Of a stretch of 16,518 bases of DNA, positions 8,737 through 16,518 are shown piece after piece (position 1 is the stretch's first letter; the number at the start of each line of letters is the position of its first letter). A model generated the notes under the pieces. The model was not told the origin of the DNA. It saw only the letters and a program-made list of their open reading frames with translations, and did no database searches. The translations under genes and the position numbers were made by a program. This stretch comes from Stephanodiscus triporus (taxonomy: Eukaryota > Bacillariophyta > Thalassiosirophyceae > Thalassiosirales > Thalassiosiraceae). The stretch is from NCBI GenBank assembly GCA_036939755.1, contig JALLAZ010000363.1:1-16518 (forward strand), in the 5' to 3' direction.

Positions 8737-10710
8737 TTACTGTTGATGTGCAGGGGCTGTTTGTGGAGTGAAAAAAATGAAGTCGATCAGTGCTTCATGC
8801 GAGAATGCTAACATAAGAGAGTTGTGCTCGAAGCATTCACTTACCAATCACATCATCAATTTTGAGAATCATCTTGACTACCTGTGTAGCAAGCTGAATC
8901 TGCTCTTGCTTTCCAATCAATGTCTCAAATACACCCACATCCTTCATATTGCAGGAGTGGTATCCATCCTCGGTTGGGTCTTGCATAATGCCAAGTCCGA
9001 TGAAGGGACAACCTTCCTTCAACTGCCGCGACTTGGCAGCGGCAACTTCTTCAATCGGGGAAAGGCCAGAATTCTCAGCAAGTGCAAGGGGGATATCATC
9101 CAAGGCATCAGCAAAAGCTCGGATAGCGTACTGGTCAACACCCGCAACCGTGTCCGCATGCTTGCTGACGGCCACGGAGCATGCAATTTCGGCCGAACCC
9201 CCACCGTAAACGACACGATTGTCCTTGATGAGATTGCGGACAACACACATGGCATCATGGAGAGAACGTTTCGCCTCGTCAACAATCATTTTGTTCCCTC
9301 CACGCACGAGAACGGTCACAGCGTTGGAGTTGGCGCAGTCTTCGATCACAAGCATGCGATCTTTGGTGTTCCCAAACGACACCTCACGCACGAGACCGGC
9401 CTTGCCTAGCTTGTCAGCGCTTAGCTCCGAGAATCGAGGGACGATACGCCCACCCGTCGCGATGGCAATGTGTTCAATTTCCACTCCTCCTACCCATCGG
9501 ACGGCGGGCAGATCATTTTGGAGGAGAAGGTGATTGGCCTCGTCATCAAAGCCCCACTGACAGATGACCAAGTTGGCACCGCAATCCTTCACCTGCTGGA
9601 CCATTTCTTTGAAGTAGTCTTGCTCTTGCTTATACAGTTTGTCATATGCCTCTTTGGTATTGATGTCCAACTTGTGCTTCGTCTTGGGCTTGGGAGGTTC
9701 AAATGGACAAGTCAAAATGCACATCTTGGCATCCTTAATAGTTTTGCTCATTTGGGGGTGAGAAATATCCTTGTCGATCACGATTCCATTGACGAGCTCT
9801 GTGTCTTCCAAGGACCCTCCCGGCTTCCCTTCCATACGAATCATGTCAAAGTTCACGTCCTTACGATCCAGGTCAGCCACGCCCAGCACAGCGTTCACTG
9901 CAATCTCAGCCATTTTGCGTTTGTCGACATTGATGATTTTTGAGCTCAAACTTGTCATTGCAGTAGTCACCAATGGCTCGACATCGTCCTTGGAGAATAT
10001 CACCTTGTCAGCGATGGAATTCAACTGCTCGATCGCCACATCCGCGGCCTTCTCATATCCCTCAGCTATACGAACAGGATGAATGCCCCTGGCAAGGAGT
10101 TTCTCCGCCTGTTCCAACAAAGACCCGGCGAGGACCACCACTCCCGTCGTCCCATCACCGATTTCATCATCTTGAGAAGACGACAGTTCTACCATGAGCT
10201 TGGCGACCTCGTGATCAACGTGCATGCGTTCAAGGATGGTCGCTCCATCGTTGGTGATGGTAACATCACCGTCGGGGGAGATGAGGATTTTATCCATTCC
10301 TTTTGGGCCTAGTGAGGAACGAAGGATTTTGGATATGGAGGTTGCAGCCAAGATGTTTGACTGGATTATTTTTAGAAAGTGTAAGGTGAGTTAGATTACG
10401 ATACATGCGGCGTCTAAGTGTTCGTCGCGAAACGTCTGATATTGTGCTTACCCTCACAGCCTCTAATCCCTTCACCCGCGCTTTGGCCTGTTGTTCTTTC
10501 AAAATAATGAAAGGCCGGCCGTATTCATCTGGAAAATCAACGACAAAAGATATTCGAATGAGTGAGTTGGTGCCCGTGGGATGAGTACGAGCTCGATAGT
10601 TGTTATCGCCGACAGAGAACCATCGAACCGAGTACCATACGAAGCGCAGCGATGACGCAGAAACATCATCGCCAGGAAAAGCCCGTCAACTCACCATATA
10701 CCATAGACAT
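8737..10710 (-). CDS. CCT5: T-complex protein 1 subunit epsilon (CCT5)
   Basis: One subunit of the cytosolic chaperonin TRiC/CCT, which folds actin, tubulin and other proteins using ATP. Four exons on the minus strand: 10710-10695 (16 nt), 10528-10452, 10360-8845 and 8756-8737 (20 nt). Introns begin GTGAGT, GTAAGC and GTAAGT, all end in AG, measure 166, 91 and 88 nt, and keep frame. The product is 542 residues, the normal family length. The start reads [18 protein letters not shown], with the DEYGRPF motif of the epsilon subunit; the end is KIDDVIAPAHQQ. Chaperonin motifs: [12 protein letters not shown] (46-57), NDGATIL (68-74), GDGTTG (99-104) and GGGSAEIA (417-424). [15 protein letters not shown] near the C-terminus is also epsilon-like. 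The two tiny exons would be missed by simple ORF finding. A 27-bp tandem duplication sits just upstream of the ATG. Confidence 0.93.
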
Positions 10711-11290
10711 TACTGAGGCGATGTTATTTATTCTGGAGTCAAATGCGATGTTATTTATTCTGGAGTCAAATATTCGAAATAATGGAATCAAAACTCTCTC
10801 TCTTGTCCCGCACTCTCGCCTCTTCTTCGTCGGTCGACGAATGTAATGGGTTGCTGGGGCGCCGGCGCATTGTGACAAACGTATTAAGTAAATTAAGTGA
10901 AATTATTTCTTACTGAAATATTGTTATTTGTTTAACTAATCATGAAATGAGTATAAATTATGTATCTTATATAACGTAGCCCTAATATGTACGGCTCCTG
11001 CCCTTCGACCGCAGTCTCTCTCCTTACGATACTCACCTCACCTCTAGAGGTACCATACCGAAGATACAATACCTTCTCCTCCCTCTTTGGCGGAGACTGG
11101 ATCGAGCATTCGGCAATATAATATTTTCTATCAACATCGCGATGACTCACACTGTCGATGCCGCGCTGGCGCCAATCCTGTGGTAATCTTTCTCTGGTGG
11201 ATATCAAGAAGCGCCCGTGCTCCTCCACGAGAGCGCTGCTGTCTACTACTTGTGACAACTAAACTAAATCATAAATCCTCTCAGCTACGG
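10711..11290. promoter_or_regulatory. Divergent intergenic region between CCT5 and the TMEM234 homologue
   Basis: This 580-bp gap separates two divergent start codons and should contain both promoters. Visible contents are the 27-bp duplication next to CCT5, an AT-rich block around 10880-10975 (including TATCTTATATAACG near 10963), the palindrome CCTCTAGAGG at 11041-11050, and TACCATAC at 11051-11058. Another TACCATAC lies at 10633-10640 in CCT5 intron 1. A 108-codon frame on the minus strand (10932-11258) resembles nothing and I do not count it as a gene. Confidence 0.5.
10718..10771. repeat. 27-bp perfect tandem duplication upstream of CCT5
   Basis: Two identical 27-bp units, 10718-10744 and 10745-10771, each beginning GCGATGTTATTTATTCTGG on the plus strand. 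They lie 8-61 nt upstream of the inferred CCT5 start codon, hence in its 5' UTR or core promoter. The unit is a multiple of three and stays open in the CCT5 frame, but no in-frame ATG lies upstream, so it is probably not translated. Confidence 0.9.
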
Positions 11291-11779
11291 ATGTTGAGTG
11301 CCACTGAGGCGCTCTCGCTCATACTCGTCGGGGCATTCTGGGGGTGCACGAATCCTCTTATGCGCAAGGGATTCGTAGAAGCGAAGTCCGCTGCGGAAAA
11401 GTGCGCACATAATAACACCGTCGACGGCAACGATGATGGAGGCGGGGTGAAATCATTCATCATCGCGAAGCTAACTCTTCTCGCCAATGTCAAGATCTGG
11501 CTTCCTTATCTGACAAATCAGCTTGGGTCACTTCTTTATTACAAAACATTGGCGTCTTCCAATCTTACTCTGTCGGTTCCAATATGTAATGCGACTGCCA
11601 TGGTATTTTCGAGCATTACAAGTGCTATCATGGGAGAGAGAGTGAACCAACCAGGGCAAGCAGCTTTGGGCGTGATTTTGGTGCTTGCGGGAGTATCGAT
11701 TTGCATGTATTCCAGTGAAGAACAAGCGATGGGGGGTGATATTGACCATGGAATTGATATGCAACACGGAGAGCTGTAA
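11291..11779 (+). CDS. TMEM234: TMEM234 homologue (small four-helix membrane protein)
   Basis: A 162-residue single-exon protein. Four hydrophobic segments lie near residues 6-23, 68-88, 92-113 and 123-142. Family motifs are clear: GAFWGCTNPLMRKG (14-27), and NQLGSLLYYKTLASSNLTLS (77-96) followed by VPICNA (97-102), which correspond to the WGGTQPLLKR and NQ-GSLLYYLTLAS--LTLAVPICN blocks of animal TMEM234. The family belongs to the EamA/DMT transporter-like superfamily; no substrate is established. A charged, variable loop (residues ~38-55, Asn/Asp/Gly-rich) separates helices 1 and 2. The start at 11291 is the first ATG of an open frame that extends upstream without one, and it places the first helix directly at the N-terminus. 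The short C-terminal tail is acidic. Confidence 0.88.
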   Translation: MLSATEALSLILVGAFWGCTNPLMRKGFVEAKSAAEKCAHNNTVDGNDDGGGVKSFIIAKLTLLANVKIWLPYLTNQLGSLLYYKTLASSNLTLSVPICNATAMVFSSITSAIMGERVNQPGQAALGVILVLAGVSICMYSSEEQAMGGDIDHGIDMQHGEL

Positions 11780-11952
11780 CTGAACTCATCAAAAGTACAA
11801 TAGTAAAAAACCTTATTTTACTCGTAAGCAGTTAGTCTGTTCCGAAAACAGTAATAATCGGTTGAGGGAGTTCCTTGGCCAATTGATTCGTTAATGTTAA
11901 TTGCCTTGGGACTTTCTCACAACAGAAATAAATTTCTTTTGAATATGGGGGA

Positions 11953-12413
11953 TCAGGCGATCAGCACAAGAATAGTGACGAACACAGAGATGGCAGCAGT
12001 GGCGGAGGATGCACCGGAGCTGGGGGTGACGCCACCATCAGGGCACGCATATAACGTGTATGTTGTGGTGAATGGCACTTGATAGTCTTGGCGGTGGCAT
12101 CGTCGCACTTGGTGGGAGTCACACCACCAGTGGACATGGTGCGAGTGAGGTAAGCCTGCAGGTCAGCCAGGCCTGCAGGGGGGGAGGGTTGTCGAGCCAA
12201 TCGACGGCCCAGCGGGCATTCGATAGGGTGCCAGTAATGTTTTGCAAGGTGGGGGTGGGTTCAAGGATTTGGCCCATACCATTGCCTGTGGGCCGACGAC
12301 ACCCCAAGTAAGCGCATAGTCGTCACCCCCACACCATGGGCAATGATGCCTTACCAACGGTGGCGCGAGCTGTGGCGCATCCCCCCCAACGATGTATTTG
12401 TCGGTTTTGATTT
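11953..12413 (-). pseudogene. Broken 3' end of an unrecognised gene with a hydrophobic C-terminal tail
   Basis: Read on the minus strand, coding character persists but jumps frame. An acceptor-like CTCACCTAG precedes 12413; a 59-nt exon runs to 12355; a 69-nt intron (GTAAGG...CCCACAG) follows; the last exon is 12285-11953. Pieces include GQILEPTPTLQNITGTLSNA, then ADLQAYLTRTMSTGGVTPTK, then CPDGGVTPSSGASS and a tail ATAAISVFVTILVLIA before TGA. Joining them needs frame changes at the 7-base runs 12381-12387 and 12178-12184 and near 12085-12092. The tail looks like a single transmembrane helix or a GPI signal, so a secreted or surface protein is likely. The 5' part is absent: the transposase relic starts 60 bp away. 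I do not recognise the family. Sequence error at homopolymers could account for two of the three breaks. Confidence 0.5.
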
Positions 12414-12472
12414 CTAGGTGAGAAAAATTTACACGAGACCATAAATACGACATTTATTATGAATGACCGCTG

Positions 12473-14543
12473 CTAAAGCCCATCCTCACCCCCCGCAACT
12501 CCCCCCCCATCCCCCGATGTGTCCATGGATGCATTGTCACCGGCTGTCGCCATCGAAGTTACAATCACCTCGGGTTGCGCGTCGCCAGATCCCACCGCTG
12601 ACTCAACAAAAAGCTGGTTCTTCTGGGCAACCAATTGGTCACACTGCTCGTTGCTCATTGTCATTGCCGCTAACACCAACTCCTTCTTCTTCAAATCTTT
12701 CAGGTGACCGAGGGCCATGTGGGCCATCTCGACGATGTCAGACTGTGCCTCCAACAACTTGGCCTTGTCGACTTCGGTCCATTGCTCGTACGACGGTGGC
12801 GCCCTCCTACTGCTGACGATGTCAACCCAGGCAGCAACCTTCTCTTCCTTCTTCGTCTTGGTGACATAGGCATGTTGGTACCAAGTGAAGAGGGTGGTCA
12901 AGTCAGCTCTGGTAAGATTCGTGACATCCCCCCCCTTCACCGCTTGAATGATCATCACGTTCGTTGCAACCTTCTCTCTTCTCTTGATGCATACGCATGG
13001 TCTTCTCCTTCACAAGCTTTCCACGTTCAGCCTTGCGCTGCATGAGGACAATGCTCTTGAAGATATCATTGGCAGTGAGATGGACACCACCGGTCGCGGC
13101 GAAGATATTGCTGTGAGTCTTCGCCCGACTCAACAATTCAATCCGTTCCTGGGAGTGGGGTACGGTGAGGATGGTGGTGCACTTGACAGGTTTGAGCGTG
13201 ATTTTCATCATGATAGATGTTTTAATAAATTCAAAAAAATCTTCCTCATCATCCATCCCCCCCTTGCTGATATTTAGACTAAATGAGATGGGTAACTCCT
13301 GCTCAGTTCACCATTCAAAAATTCCCTTGACGGCAGTGAAGTAGCGTAACATCTTGATACAAATTGCTTCGCCTTTGGCCGATGATGCCGACGTCTGGAA
13401 TTGGAAGTGGGGGGGGATTGCCTCGCCCGCCGCTGAACTCCCACTTATCATCGTCATCGTAAGCGCTGACTTCGACGTTGCTTTCCCGAGCTGTGGGAAG
13501 CGTACGTCGTAATAAGTCACAGTTGGACGTCCCCCTCGATTGCCGTTGCTCCCGTCGAGTGACAAACATGTCTCGTCCATGTTTAGAATCCTTCCTTTCA
13601 TCTCGTCAGGAAAATGAAGTGATCCATCTGTGTTGATTGTTGCAAACCCATATTCGACAACGAACGTCTCCCAGCTGTCGAACCACAGATCCAAATTTTG
13701 AAATGTGGTCCAGCGGATGCGGCGATCTTCAGCACAATTCATCTTCTCGGCATTTATGTCAGTCGCCATATCGCGGACAACTCGATTCAACAGCCCCGTT
13801 GCTGCGACTGTCCCAATGTTGAAGGTTTTAGCGAACATTGGGATCATCTTTGCCCGGGAGTTGTCGCCCGCACATGCATTCATCTGGTTGATTGGCACAA
13901 GGCTCTTGTAGGCCTGGCATAGAAACTTGTATGCCCTGGCCGAAATACGCCCAGCGGGACCCATCTTCATCGGGGAAGCGTTGACGAGTGCTTCCTTCGA
14001 CGCGTAACGCGAAATCGTTGAGATGCTTGGGCAAGTTTCATACTTCGCCATGATGGTTTTGTACACCTGCCTGATGGACATGCCATCTGGCTTCTGCTTC
14101 TCGGCATTGAATAGACGCACAGCAGCCTTGTGCGCGTCGGATTTGTGCCTCTTTGCTGCTAGATCATCAACACGCCTTTGCTGGACGGCGGATGCAGTTG
14201 GCCGAATCTGCTTCCTCTTTGGCTTGGGGTGCGTCGGTCCTGTTGTCTCTGTCGTCGTCGATGCAGTCGGGGCGTCACTATCACCACCAGTCAACGGCGA
14301 TATGACCGAATCGTTCGTTGTCATCATCCGGACCTCGACGGTTGGGGCATGGTGACGTCTTTGCTTCACCCTGAGAGCCTCGAGACGACGATGTATCATC
14401 CTGCGCACGCTATCGTTGGATACTTCCTTCTTAGGAAATCCAGCCAGAATCATGGCCTGACGAAGCTTGAGACCGGTGGTGGTGCCAAGAATCCGCACGG
14501 CCTCATCAACCTTCTTGAGATGCGCGGCACTCTTCTTTGGCAT
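12473..14543 (-). pseudogene. Decayed DDE transposase (pogo/Tc1-like), catalytic core deleted
   Basis: The relic starts at ATG 14543 (MPKKSAAHLKKVDEAVRILG). An N-terminal helix-turn-helix-like region (psq-like) is followed by a Lys/Arg-rich linker, then a second DNA-binding-like segment (MSIRQVYKTIMAKY, SISTISRYAS). The start of the DDE domain is clear: RILNMDETCLSLDG carries the first catalytic Asp. An in-frame TGA at 13310-13308 follows GIFEW; the same frame continues through KGGMDDEEDFFEFIKTSIM. The text then passes almost directly into the C-terminal part (ATGGVHLTANDIFKSIVL), so the segment that should hold the second and third acidic residues is missing. A further frameshift near 12970-12990 leads to AVKGGDVTNLTRADLTTLF and a helical tail ending at 12473. 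The element cannot be autonomous. Terminal inverted repeats or target duplications were not found. The exact superfamily is an inference from the MDET motif and layout. Confidence 0.75.
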
Positions 14544-14882
14544 GTTGGGCAATGGGTTGTATAGTGTTGAAACAGATTAGATGAAGCAATGACTTCGAAA
14601 AGTTGAGCGGACATGTGATGCTACATGAAACGTCAGGTCACGAAGCATGCGCTAGAGGTGAAAATGGGTGCAGTTGAACCCCAAGATGACGTCGGATGAC
14701 GACAGTCCCAAGTAGTGATGTGACCGTCAGATCAAGCTCTACACGAATATGCACTCCATAGGGCCATCGGAGTTAGTTCTAATAGTATTTATCTACTTTT
14801 ACTACAATGGACGTATGTAGCGAAACAGTTTGTCCTTTTTGGCTGTTTCAGGACTCACATTAAACTCGTATATGCACATGAT
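14544..14882. other. Gap between the transposase relic and the WD40/TPR gene
   Basis: No coding frame is convincing. It probably holds the transposase 5' flank and the 3' UTR of the WD40/TPR gene. Visible items are TGACGT at 14687-14692 in a repeated GATGACG context, and an inverted pair AAACAG (14824) / CTGTTT (14843). No terminal inverted repeat matching the other side of the transposase could be found. Confidence 0.45.
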
Positions 14883-14919
14883 TTAATTTCTTGATTCTCG
14901 TTTAATTTCTTGATTCTCG
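14882..14919. repeat. 19-bp perfect tandem duplication at a stop codon
   Basis: TTTAATTTCTTGATTCTCG occurs twice in tandem (14882-14900, 14901-14919). On the minus strand each copy carries the same bases; because 19 is not a multiple of three, the first is read as ENQEIK and the second as RESRN followed by TAA, so the current stop codon lies in the second copy. Confidence 0.92.
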
Positions 14920-16475
14920 ACGTCATTCGTGCTATTCACATCCCCACCTCCTTCGACCCCGGGAATGACCTCGCCATTGTCCTCCCTCTCAATAATCTCA
15001 CATCGTTCCTCGTGCAATACCATCCATATGTTATTGGTAGTCTCGGCCACCTCCATGGCCCCATCTCCCAGATGCTTCTGTCGTATGTACAGCGACTCCT
15101 CATAAGCACTCAATGCCAAATACCGTTCGCTGAGCATCATCCAACAAATGCCAATCTCGTTCAACGTAGTGGCGCAGTCTATGTGATCTACGCCTAAGTC
15201 ATCGCGCTGACGTATCAATGCCAGGTTATACAATGCCACCGCTTGGAGATATTCACCTTTACCGGCCTTTTTCTTGCCTCGGCGGATGTAGTAGTCATAG
15301 GGTGCCGAAGCTTTTGTACCACCACTTACGTTGATTCTCTTCTTGGATTTCGCAATCGGTGACGCTTTTTTGGTGATGCCAGTACCATCAGCGTCCAGCA
15401 TTTCTTCTAAAATCGCCTCTCCTGATAGGTTCCCCTCTGAGGCATTTTTGGACGTTAATTTGTTCCAAATACTACCAAGGCCCCACCCATTAGTTTCCCC
15501 GGGGTTGCTTTTCCTTTTATCATCATCGTCATCATCACTGTCGACATCGTTAAAGTAATCATAATTCACCGTCGATGATGATATTGGCTTAAATGACGTA
15601 TTTTGAATTATGCCAGAACAGCTCATCGCTTCTGTTCCTTTCCTCCTTCCCAGCGGCTTGGCGAAGTTGAGGCTTGGAGGCTCCCATTCGTCATTAGGCT
15701 GACTATTTGGTTCTGAAGGGACGATGTCGTCAATCGTTCGAGCTTTTTCGCCATCATTTCCTTCTTGGTGCTCGTCCTTGTCGTCATTTTTCACATTATC
15801 TTTCAGAATGCCTGAGCGAAGCCGTTTCACATTGGAAAGCGAAACCTCGGCGTGACGAACTTGACTTTCATCCATGCTTTCCAAGAGGCGACGAGTCGAT
15901 TCTGAGATGGAAAGTCGCTTGCTATTCTTGAAGGCGTCGCGCAAGTAGGGGGGGGAGGAGACCGCTTCGTCGTAATGGCCATCCAACGGCAACGAGGAGG
16001 AGCGAGTGACGGATGGTTTCGCGACCACCCTGTACTCGGTGAGTGATCTTCGGCCGAGGGCAGTCGCAATTGTATTGGCGTCGACGATTTCGCCGGCAGC
16101 TACGTCGGTCAAGGAAGCGGACGATGGCGTACAGGATTGTTCCTTTATTAGAAGATTGGAGTCGACGCCGAGAGCGTCAGAGCGATGCGCAGCTCGTCGG
16201 CATCGGTGCTCGCCCCGGGAGCCAAGAAGGGTCTTGTCGTCGCTCGCGGTAGCGACGTAGGCCGCCGTTGGAGACCACGCGACGTCGTTTATCCCGTGGC
16301 TGTGACCGGTGAGGCTGAGTCTTGGATCCAGGCGGACGGAGGAGGAGGAGGACGTCATCGTCCCCCCCCCACCGCCGTCGTCGTCCGCCGCGGTCGAGGC
16401 CTTCGCCGCCGCCGATTTGCCGGGAAGTCCCAGTGAGTTTCCGCTGTTGTTGCCATTGTTGCTGATCTTCTCCAT
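14883..16475 (-). CDS. TPR-repeat protein with a WD40-like N-terminal piece
   Basis: A single 530-residue frame from ATG 16475. After a low-complexity start, residues ~50-84 resemble one WD40 repeat (LTGHSHGINDVAWSP, then VATASDDKTL), much like a repeat of WDR5. The expected continuation, (R/K)(L/I)WD, is missing: at residue 84 (near 16223) the text changes to LGSRGEHRCRR, and no WD40 sequence appears in the other two frames. Residues ~120-390 are disordered and charged, with SISESTRRLLESMDESQ (189-205), a DSDDDDDD run (312-319) and WGLGSIWNKL (331-340). Residues ~391-495 form two to three TPRs of the kinesin-light-chain type (GEYLQAVALYNLALIRQRDD; RYLALSAYEESLYIRQKHLG). TPRs mediate protein binding; the partner is unknown. 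The C-terminus is altered by the 19-bp duplication. It may be a true fusion, a chimera, or a mis-joined model. Confidence 0.65.
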   Translation of the reverse strand: MEKISNNGNNSGNSLGLPGKSAAAKASTAADDDGGGGGTMTSSSSSVRLDPRLSLTGHSHGINDVAWSPTAAYVATASDDKTLLGSRGEHRCRRAAHRSDALGVDSNLLIKEQSCTPSSASLTDVAAGEIVDANTIATALGRRSLTEYRVVAKPSVTRSSSLPLDGHYDEAVSSPPYLRDAFKNSKRLSISESTRRLLESMDESQVRHAEVSLSNVKRLRSGILKDNVKNDDKDEHQEGNDGEKARTIDDIVPSEPNSQPNDEWEPPSLNFAKPLGRRKGTEAMSCSGIIQNTSFKPISSSTVNYDYFNDVDSDDDDDDKRKSNPGETNGWGLGSIWNKLTSKNASEGNLSGEAILEEMLDADGTGITKKASPIAKSKKRINVSGGTKASAPYDYYIRRGKKKAGKGEYLQAVALYNLALIRQRDDLGVDHIDCATTLNEIGICWMMLSERYLALSAYEESLYIRQKHLGDGAMEVAETTNNIWMVLHEERCEIIEREDNGEVIPGVEGGGDVNSTNDVENQEIKRESRN

Positions 16476-16518
16476 GTTTTCATGATGTGAATGTTATATT
16501 CTTGAGGAATGGGGTCGA

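Noticed and set aside
10932..11258. A minus-strand gene between CCT5 and the TMEM234 homologue
   Set aside because: The frame shows no family resemblance, no hydrophobic or charged pattern of note, and occupies a gap that must hold two promoters.
14687..14692. TGACGT as a CO2/cAMP-responsive bZIP site like those known in diatom carbonic anhydrase promoters
   Set aside because: A single six-base match in the flank of a dead transposase is expected by chance and has no target gene in position.
1..16518. CRISPR array, bacterial operon, phage or plasmid features
   Set aside because: No regularly spaced repeats, no bacterial-style gene clusters, and several genes carry GT-AG introns and eukaryote-specific domains.

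Overview
The window looks like nuclear DNA of a single-celled eukaryote, most likely a diatom or a related stramenopile. The genes are clearly eukaryotic: a cytosolic chaperonin subunit, a TLDc protein, a Golgi-type seven-helix protein and a TMEM234 homologue. They are tightly packed, carry short GT-AG introns (69-208 nt), have Asp/Ser/Gly-rich disordered stretches, and contain many G/C homopolymer tracts. The diatom assignment rests on overall style and is inference; no organelle or bacterial features were seen.

Layout, left to right. (1) 391-4286 (+): a two-exon gene for a 1271-residue protein with a very long disordered N-terminus and a C-terminal TLDc domain. (2) 4454-6371 (-), convergent with it: a two-exon gene for a GOST-type seven-transmembrane protein with a signal peptide. 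(3) 6602-8380 (+), divergent from gene 2 across 230 bp: a Bmt5-like (DUF2431) methyltransferase domain followed by four C2H2-type zinc-finger motifs. (4) 8381-8736: a gap holding a degenerate, SINE-like tRNA-derived element. (5) 8737-10710 (-): the CCT epsilon subunit (CCT5) in four exons, including a 16-nt first and a 20-nt last coding exon. (6) 11291-11779 (+), divergent from CCT5: a TMEM234 homologue. (7) 11953-12413 (-): the broken 3' end of an unrecognised gene with a hydrophobic tail. (8) 12473-14543 (-): a dead transposase whose catalytic core is deleted. (9) 14883-16475 (-): an open frame whose first ~84 residues resemble a WD40 repeat and whose C-terminal third is TPR repeats, possibly a chimera.

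The intact genes are unrelated housekeeping functions (protein folding, membrane traffic, rRNA modification, stress response), not an operon-like system. The region 11.9-14.9 kb is a small decayed zone. No defence, biosynthetic or otherwise obviously new multi-gene system is visible. The most interesting points are the methyltransferase/zinc-finger fusion, the WD40-TPR junction, three short perfect tandem duplications at gene edges, and an 8-mer (TACCATAC) seen by eye at four loci at or near gene 5' ends.
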